From NCBI RefSeq assembly GCF_900111935.1, contig NZ_FOYN01000001.1, positions 728,069 through 792,068 of the forward strand: a DNA stretch of 64,000 nucleotides, written 5' to 3'. The position numbers and the translations under genes are program-made. Position 1 is the stretch's first letter. Every line of letters begins with the position of its first letter. Source of the DNA: Halorubrum sodomense. GTDB taxonomy: Archaea > Halobacteriota > Halobacteria > Halobacteriales > Haloferacaceae. The notes beneath the pieces were generated by a model. The model was not told the DNA's origin. It made no database searches and saw only the letters and a list, made by a program, of their open reading frames with translations. This document shows positions 59,457 through 64,000 of this stretch, piece by piece.

Positions 59457-60110
59457 TCACGACGCGTCCACCAGTTCGTCGAGCCGGTCGACGCGCCGGT
59501 CGCCGAGGATACACCGCCCGCGCTCGTCGCGGCCGACGCGCTCGACGTGGACCGCGTCGAGACCGGCGTTCCAGGCGGCCGCCACGTCGCTCTCGCCGTC
59601 GCCGACGTAGTAGCCGCGGCCCCGGTTCGGGTCGACGCCGAGTTCGCCCATCGCGGCCTCGATCGGACCGGGATCGGGCTTCCAGCCCGTCTCGTCGGTA
59701 CAGCAGACGACGGCGTCGAACCGGCCGTCGAGGCCGACGCGGTCGAGGACGGGCTCGGCCAGGAACTCCTGACAGTGGGTCACGAGGCCGGTCGGGCCGC
59801 CGACCTCGCTCACGCGGTCGAGGAGGCGCGCGGCGTCGTCGTGGAGGTACGTCGCCTCCGCGCGGGCGACCGGGTCCTCCACGGCGTGGAACGCGGGCCA
59901 GAACGCGTCGGGGTCGACCCCCATCTCGCGGAGCGTCTCGGCGCGGGAGCCGCCGAGACCGTTCCAGAGGACGCGGGCCTCGCGGTCGGAGAACTCGCGG
60001 CCCAGCCGGTCGCCGACGCGGTCGAACACCGTCCGAGTGTACTCCCACTCGGCGTCGACGAGGGTCCCGTCGAGGTCGAAGAGGTGGAAATCGTAGTCGG
60101 CGAGGGCCAT
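59457..60110 (-). CDS. HAD-family phosphatase
   Basis: A 217-residue HAD hydrolase. Motif I HLFDLDGTLVDAE (nucleophile Asp), motif II GLVTHCQ, motif III GWKPDPGPI and motif IV YYVGDGESDVAAAWNAGLDA, with a helical C1 cap. It is like phosphoglycolate phosphatases but the substrate is unknown. The start MALADYDF (60110) is right before motif I. Confidence 0.88.
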   Translation of the reverse strand: MALADYDFHLFDLDGTLVDAEWEYTRTVFDRVGDRLGREFSDREARVLWNGLGGSRAETLREMGVDPDAFWPAFHAVEDPVARAEATYLHDDAARLLDRVSEVGGPTGLVTHCQEFLAEPVLDRVGLDGRFDAVVCCTDETGWKPDPGPIEAAMGELGVDPNRGRGYYVGDGESDVAAAWNAGLDAVHVERVGRDERGRCILGDRRVDRLDELVDAS

Positions 60111-60210
60111 CGACCTCACCGTACGTCGGGGGCCGGCAAGTGCGTTGCGGGTTCGGTTGCCCGGGTCGCGGCCGCGGCCGTCCGCCTGGTCCTGTTCAGA
60201 GGGTCACCGC

Positions 60211-60594
60211 TCACTCCCGCACGTGGACGGACGAACCGAGGTACTTGCGCAGGACCTCGTCGACCGAGTCGGCGTTGAACCGGCCGAGGTCGTCGGCGAC
60301 CGCCGCCTTCAGCGCGTCCAGGTACGCCTCGTCGGTCCGGAGCTCGCGGAAGTCGGCTGCGGCGACTTCGACGCCCGCGGCGTCCGAGATCCCCAGCCGT
60401 TCCTCGGCCGGCCGCCGGAACGAGGGCTCGTCGCCGATCTCGCCGCGCCACAGCCGGTCGCGGAAGAAGAGCCAGCCGTCGGTTCCGGGGTCGTCCGCGG
60501 GTATCTCCATCGTCGTCTCGAACCGATCGGGGTCGACGGTTGCGGCCGGCGGATCCAGCCGGACGCCGACGCGGAAGACGTACGCGGCCTCCAT
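60211..60594 (-). CDS. LWR-salt protein
   Basis: A 127-residue haloarchaeal protein of the LWR-salt family, named for the LWR motif, seen here in FFRDRLWRGEIGDEPSF. N-terminal strand AYVFRVGVRLDPP and C-terminal EVLRKYLGSSVHVRE are conserved. Function unknown. It is divergent from uppS. Confidence 0.88.
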   Translation of the reverse strand: MEAAYVFRVGVRLDPPAATVDPDRFETTMEIPADDPGTDGWLFFRDRLWRGEIGDEPSFRRPAEERLGISDAAGVEVAAADFRELRTDEAYLDALKAAVADDLGRFNADSVDEVLRKYLGSSVHVRE

Positions 60595-60659
60595 CCGTGG
60601 AGGCGAGAGGGACTCGGAGGGTAAAAGTACATACCGCTCGGCCGTCTGTGTCAGGGAAG

Positions 60660-61655
60660 ATGCTGGACCGACTCCGCGGGCTCGTCGGGCGCGCGTACCG
60701 GCGACACCTCCGCCGTGAGATCGACGACGTCCCCGACCACGTCGCCGTCATCCAGGACGGCAACCGGCGGTACGCCCGCGAGCGCGGCGACGACGCGCCC
60801 GAGGGCCACCGCGCCGGCGCCGACACCACCGAGCGCGTCCTCGACTGGTGCGCCGACCTCGGCGTCTCGGAGCTCACCCTCTACGCCTTCTCCACCGAGA
60901 ACTTCGCTCGCCCGGACGAGGAGCTGGAACCCCTCTTCGACCTGTTGGAACACAAGCTGCGCGAGTTCGCCGACGCCGACCGCGTCCACGAGCAGGGGGT
61001 TCGCGTCCGGGCCATCGGCGACGTGCCCCGGCTCCCGCCCCGCGTCCGCGACGCGGTCGACTACGCGGAGCGACGCACCGCCGACAACGACCGCTTCACG
61101 CTCAACGTCGCGCTGGCGTACGGCGGCCGGACCGAGCTGCTGGACGCCGCGCGCGCCATCGCCCGCGACGTCGAGGCCGGCGAGATGGACCCGGAAGACG
61201 TCGACATCGATGCCGTCGAATCCCGGTTGTACGACCGCCCGATCCGCGACGTGGACCTGATCGTTCGCACCGGCGGCGACGAGCGCACCTCGAACTTCCT
61301 CCCGTGGCACGCGAACGGCAACGAGGCCGCCGTCTACTTCTGTGCGCCGTACTGGCCGGAGTTCTCCGAGGCCGACTTCCTGCGCGCGATCCGCACCTAC
61401 GAGTCGCGAGAGGAGTCGTGGCAGCGGGCCCGGGCGGAGCGGGCCGCCGCGCTGGTGCGCGCGCTGGCCGAGGTGGAGTTCGCGGAGGCCCGCGCCGCGG
61501 CCGCTCGGCTTCGCGAGCGCGTCCCCCGGCTCGACGGGAGCGACCTCTCCGACGACGCCCTCGGTATCACCGAACGCGACGGCGTTGGTCCGGGCGACGG
61601 CGACTCGGGCGGTCGGATCGACGGCGACGCCGCGGACTCCACGGGGGCCGACTAA
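60660..61655 (+). CDS. uppS: Cis-prenyltransferase (UppS family)
   Basis: Makes long-chain polyprenyl diphosphate, the precursor of the dolichol carrier for glycosylation. The 331-residue protein has HVAVIQDGNRRYARERGDDA (catalytic Asp), LTLYAFSTENFARPDEE and VDLIVRTGGDERTSNFLPWH. The C-terminal 45 residues are an acidic low-complexity tail. The ATG at 60660 follows AAAAGTACAT by about 30 bp. Its stop overlaps that of the convergent gene. Confidence 0.93.
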   Translation: MLDRLRGLVGRAYRRHLRREIDDVPDHVAVIQDGNRRYARERGDDAPEGHRAGADTTERVLDWCADLGVSELTLYAFSTENFARPDEELEPLFDLLEHKLREFADADRVHEQGVRVRAIGDVPRLPPRVRDAVDYAERRTADNDRFTLNVALAYGGRTELLDAARAIARDVEAGEMDPEDVDIDAVESRLYDRPIRDVDLIVRTGGDERTSNFLPWHANGNEAAVYFCAPYWPEFSEADFLRAIRTYESREESWQRARAERAAALVRALAEVEFAEARAAAARLRERVPRLDGSDLSDDALGITERDGVGPGDGDSGGRIDGDAADSTGAD

Positions 61656-62752
61656 CACGCCCCCGGCGCGATCCCGTCCTCGCGCCGCGTCAGCAGGTAC
61701 AGCGCGAACGAGGAGAGCCAGTGCGACCCCGCGTAGTCGTCGGTGAGCACGTCCGCGGCCCCCGCCTCGGCGTGACGGCGCGCCGCCTCGTCCAGCGGCT
61801 CGCGGAGCCGGGCCGCCGCCGGTCCGTCCCCCTCTGCCAGCGCGTCAGCCAGCCCCGCGAGACACCACGCCCGGGAGACGTTGAGGCCGATCAGGTGTAT
61901 CGCGGCGCCGTCGCCCTCGTCCGGTTCGACGTCGACGGGCGACAGCAGCGCGTCGTGCGGCGGCGCGGTGAGGTCCGGGAGGAAGCCGTCGAGCCACGCC
62001 GCGAACGGGTCGGGATCGAGGACGCGGCGCAGCAGGTCCGCCTCCGTCAGCGCGGGCGAGAGGAAGTCCCACCCGACCGGCTCCGCGCCGACGACCGCGG
62101 CGGTGTCGTCCCCGTAGAGCCGGCGCGCCGTCGCCTCGGCCTCGCGTTCGAGGTCGGCGTCGCCGACGACCCGCGCGTAGTCGAGGACGCCGGCGAGCGC
62201 GAACGCGGTGTTGCCGTGCGTGCCGACGCGGTGCGGGCGGTCGATCCCGAGGAACGACTCGCGGGTCCCGCGGCGGACCCGGTCTTCGAGCGGGCGGAGC
62301 GTCTCGCGCCACGCGTCGGCGCGCGGGTCGTCCCACAGGGCGAGCTCGGCGGCGAGGCGCAGCAGCCACGACCGGCCGTACGGCTCCTCGAAGCCGGGGT
62401 TCTCGTCGAGGTACGCGACCTCGCGGGCGACGTTCTCGGGGGTCAGCCGCCCCTCGATGCCCGCCGCGATCTCGGCCTCGTTCGGGTGACTCGGGACGAG
62501 CCGCAGCGCGCGGACGAGCGCCCAGTGGCTGTGGACCGCGGAGTGCCAGTCGAAACAGCCGTAAAAGACCGGGTGCCTCTCGGCGGGACGCGGCGGCGCC
62601 TCCGCCCCCTCGACGACCCCCTGATAGTGCGGATACTCGGTCTCGACCCCGTCGAGCGGGTGGGCGGCCAGCGCCGTCGCGACGGCGTCGTCGACGGCGT
62701 CCGCCCGTCCGGCGCGGAGCGCGTCCGGCGACAGCTCCTCGAAGGCGTTCAT
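61652..62752 (-). CDS. DUF2891 family protein
   Basis: A 366-residue helical-barrel protein with the DUF2891 signature HPVFYGCFDWHSAVHSHWAL (about 58-77), PYGRSWLLRLAAEL, GTHGNTAFALAGVLDYA and SHWLSSFALYLLT. It looks like an alpha/alpha toroid, as in some glycoside-processing or thiol enzymes, but no activity is known to me. Tail-to-tail overlap with uppS by 4 bp. Confidence 0.9.
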   Translation of the reverse strand: MNAFEELSPDALRAGRADAVDDAVATALAAHPLDGVETEYPHYQGVVEGAEAPPRPAERHPVFYGCFDWHSAVHSHWALVRALRLVPSHPNEAEIAAGIEGRLTPENVAREVAYLDENPGFEEPYGRSWLLRLAAELALWDDPRADAWRETLRPLEDRVRRGTRESFLGIDRPHRVGTHGNTAFALAGVLDYARVVGDADLEREAEATARRLYGDDTAAVVGAEPVGWDFLSPALTEADLLRRVLDPDPFAAWLDGFLPDLTAPPHDALLSPVDVEPDEGDGAAIHLIGLNVSRAWCLAGLADALAEGDGPAAARLREPLDEAARRHAEAGAADVLTDDYAGSHWLSSFALYLLTRREDGIAPGAC

Positions 62753-62854
62753 GACGAGCGGTCGGCGGGGCGCCTGTTCAATCGGTCGGTCGCCCGCGGG
62801 ACGCCGGCACGCAGAATCAGTTTCAGTTCGGACGTCGCTACGCTCTCGGCCCGC

Positions 62855-63313
62855 TCACGCCGGGTTCTTCCGCGTCAGGTCGCTGCCGCAGATCGGACAC
62901 CGCTCCTTGTTCTCGTCGAAGGTGCGGTTACAGCCGACGCACTGGAAGCGCCACTCGCGCTCCTCGGAGATGCCGTCGCGGGCGATGGCCTCCACCGGGA
63001 GGTCGAGCCGCTCGGCGACGTTCTGCATCGCGTAGTCGTCGGTGACGAGCGTCGCGTGAAGCTCTAAGGCGGTCGCGATCAGCCGGACGTCGGTGTCGGA
63101 CAGCTCCGCGGCGTCGCCCGACCCCTTCGCGGCGCGGCGGACGCGGTCGACCGCCTCCGGCGCCGGGACGTGGACGGTCATTCCGGAACCCTCCATCGCG
63201 TCGAAGCGGAGGGCAACCTCGCCGGTGAGCTCGTCGTGGACCGCCGGGATGGAGACAACGTCGTCGTCGGTCGTGTACTCGTGGATGAACGCGGACGAGT
63301 CGAGGACCTGCAT
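62855..63313 (-). CDS. nob1: rRNA maturation endonuclease Nob1
   Basis: Cleaves the 3' end of pre-16S rRNA. The 152-residue protein has an N-terminal PIN domain (VLDSSAFIHEYTTDDD, later ELSDTDVRLIATAL and LVTDDYAMQNV with acidic residues) and a C-terminal zinc ribbon CVGCNRTF and CPICGSD. The start is the ATG at 63313, overlapping the PRC-barrel stop (ATGA). Confidence 0.94.
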   Translation of the reverse strand: MQVLDSSAFIHEYTTDDDVVSIPAVHDELTGEVALRFDAMEGSGMTVHVPAPEAVDRVRRAAKGSGDAAELSDTDVRLIATALELHATLVTDDYAMQNVAERLDLPVEAIARDGISEEREWRFQCVGCNRTFDENKERCPICGSDLTRKNPA

Positions 63314-63558
63314 CAGCGGGCGACGACGATGTAGTCTTTCACCGCCTGGACGTTCGCGACCGGGACGCGGAGCCGCCCCATCTCGTCGACCTCGAAGTCG
63401 ACGCGCTCGGGCCTGAGCTGCTCGTGCGGGCTGACGAGGAGGTGGTTCAGCTCTCCGGACTCGAGGTTCATCGTGATGTTGTACAGGTCCCCGAGTTCGG
63501 TGCCGTCGGCGCTCATTACCGCCTTCCCGGAGAGGTTCTCCGCGAGGATGTCGACCAT
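63313..63558 (-). CDS. PRC-barrel domain protein
   Basis: An 81-residue single PRC-barrel: [40 protein letters not shown] and a C-terminal strand [15 protein letters not shown]. RimM-like PRC proteins bind ribosomal or rRNA partners, which fits cotranscription with nob1 (4-bp overlap). Confidence 0.9.
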   Translation of the reverse strand: MVDILAENLSGKAVMSADGTELGDLYNITMNLESGELNHLLVSPHEQLRPERVDFEVDEMGRLRVPVANVQAVKDYIVVAR

Positions 63559-63632
63559 ACCTCACGGTCCCGGGCGACGGTATTAAACGCCACGGGGCGT
63601 CGGACGGGCGACCGACGCGAGAGCGCTCGTCG

Positions 63633-63677
63633 CCGGCCGAACCACGACCGGCCGAACCACGACCGGCCGAACCACGA
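63633..63677. repeat. 15-bp tandem repeat (3 copies) upstream of infB
   Basis: Three exact copies of CCGGCCGAACCACGA at 63633, 63648 and 63663, followed by a partial CCGGACGG. They lie about 100 bp before the aIF5B ATG, in the 222-bp gap that also carries the promoters of the divergent PRC-barrel gene. Confidence 0.9.
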
Positions 63678-63780
63678 CCGGACGGTCCGGCTCCGCCGTC
63701 GCGGTTCGTCGCGGCATTTTGAAAGGCTTAACTGACGGCCGGGCAGAAGAGACGGTATAACCTTCTCGGGGCGATCACAT

Positions 63781-64000
63781 ATGACCGACCACACACACGC
63801 GGACACCCTGCGAACCCCCATCGTCGCCGTGCTGGGCCACGTCGACCACGGCAAGACGAGCCTGCTCGACACGATCCGCGGCTCCGCCGTCAGCGAGGGC
63901 GAGGCCGGCGCGATCACCCAACACATCGGGGCGACGGACATCCCGCTCGACACCATCTCCGGGATGGCGGGCGAGCTCATCGACCCGTCCGACTTCGACC
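63781..64000 (+). CDS. infB: Translation initiation factor aIF5B (partial)
   Basis: The first 73 codons of the aIF5B GTPase, which joins ribosomal subunits. The frame starts [20 protein letters not shown], with the G1 loop [12 protein letters not shown] and the switch region [14 protein letters not shown]. It runs off the right edge. ATG at 63781 is preceded by an AT-rich CATAT. Confidence 0.95.
   Translation, partial: MTDHTHADTLRTPIVAVLGHVDHGKTSLLDTIRGSAVSEGEAGAITQHIGATDIPLDTISGMAGELIDPSDFD

Noticed and set aside
59075..60718. 547-codon plus-strand frame opposite PadR, HAD and LWR genes
   Set aside because: It is antisense to three supported genes and has Arg/Gly-rich shadow composition.

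Overview
The window is chromosomal DNA of a haloarchaeon. GC content is high, the predicted proteins are very acidic (Asp/Glu-rich), and most genes have a TATA-like element about 25 bp ahead of the start codon with no Shine-Dalgarno, as for leaderless transcripts. Informational genes are archaeal (TFE, aIF1, aIF5B, Nob1, EndA, Trm56), and several families are haloarchaeal (LWR-salt protein, salactin, CheF, halobacterial 2Fe-2S ferredoxin). Gene content resembles Halorubrum and relatives, but the genus is an inference from memory.

Layout. 1-11 kb: tfe, a degenerate M48-like protein, a predicted LOV blue-light histidine kinase divergent from a two-domain KaiC-like ATPase, trm56, purC, a PhoU-like protein and dna2. 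11-18 kb: small conserved proteins, hisI, a DUF92 membrane protein, a NagD-type HAD, GTP cyclohydrolase III and menB. 18-22 kb: a quinol nitric oxide reductase divergent from a MoaD-like protein ending in Cys-Cys, with NarO-like boxes between them. 22-27 kb: tRNA-Leu(UAA), small proteins, and an operon of two Tat lipoproteins plus a membrane protein. 26-36 kb: archaeal shikimate kinase and chorismate mutase, NikR with a nickel permease, a MOSC protein, CheF and ferredoxin, interrupted by two inserted cassettes. 36-48 kb: an AhbC-type radical SAM operon, a NarO/DmsR-like regulator, salactin, a UbiA lipid prenyltransferase, aIF1, a MoxR/DUF58/transglutaminase operon and pyrC. 48-54 kb: serS and a drug- or stress-type island (HxlR regulator, cupin, SDR, ABC exporter) whose promoters share one palindrome. 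54-64 kb: LOR protein, endA, a CDC48 ATPase, a second NikR homologue with its own operator, uppS, nob1 and the start of aIF5B.

The most unusual features are not ordinary genes. (1) A MazEF-like toxin-antitoxin pair sits at the 3' end of chorismate mutase between 29-bp direct repeats. An ATPase/nuclease-like gene sits downstream of ferredoxin between 15-bp repeats. In both cases the duplicated bases re-encode the C-terminus and a stop codon of the target gene, so the target is restored. The tRNA-Leu 3' end is also duplicated nearby. (2) Two related non-coding elements of about 0.4 kb (21880-22350 on minus, 47955-48345 on plus) share three conserved blocks separated by variable hairpins, with substitutions that do not look protein-coding. 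(3) Palindromes repeated ahead of functionally linked genes predict NarO-like, HxlR and NikR regulons. All similarity statements are from reading and memory; no database search was run.
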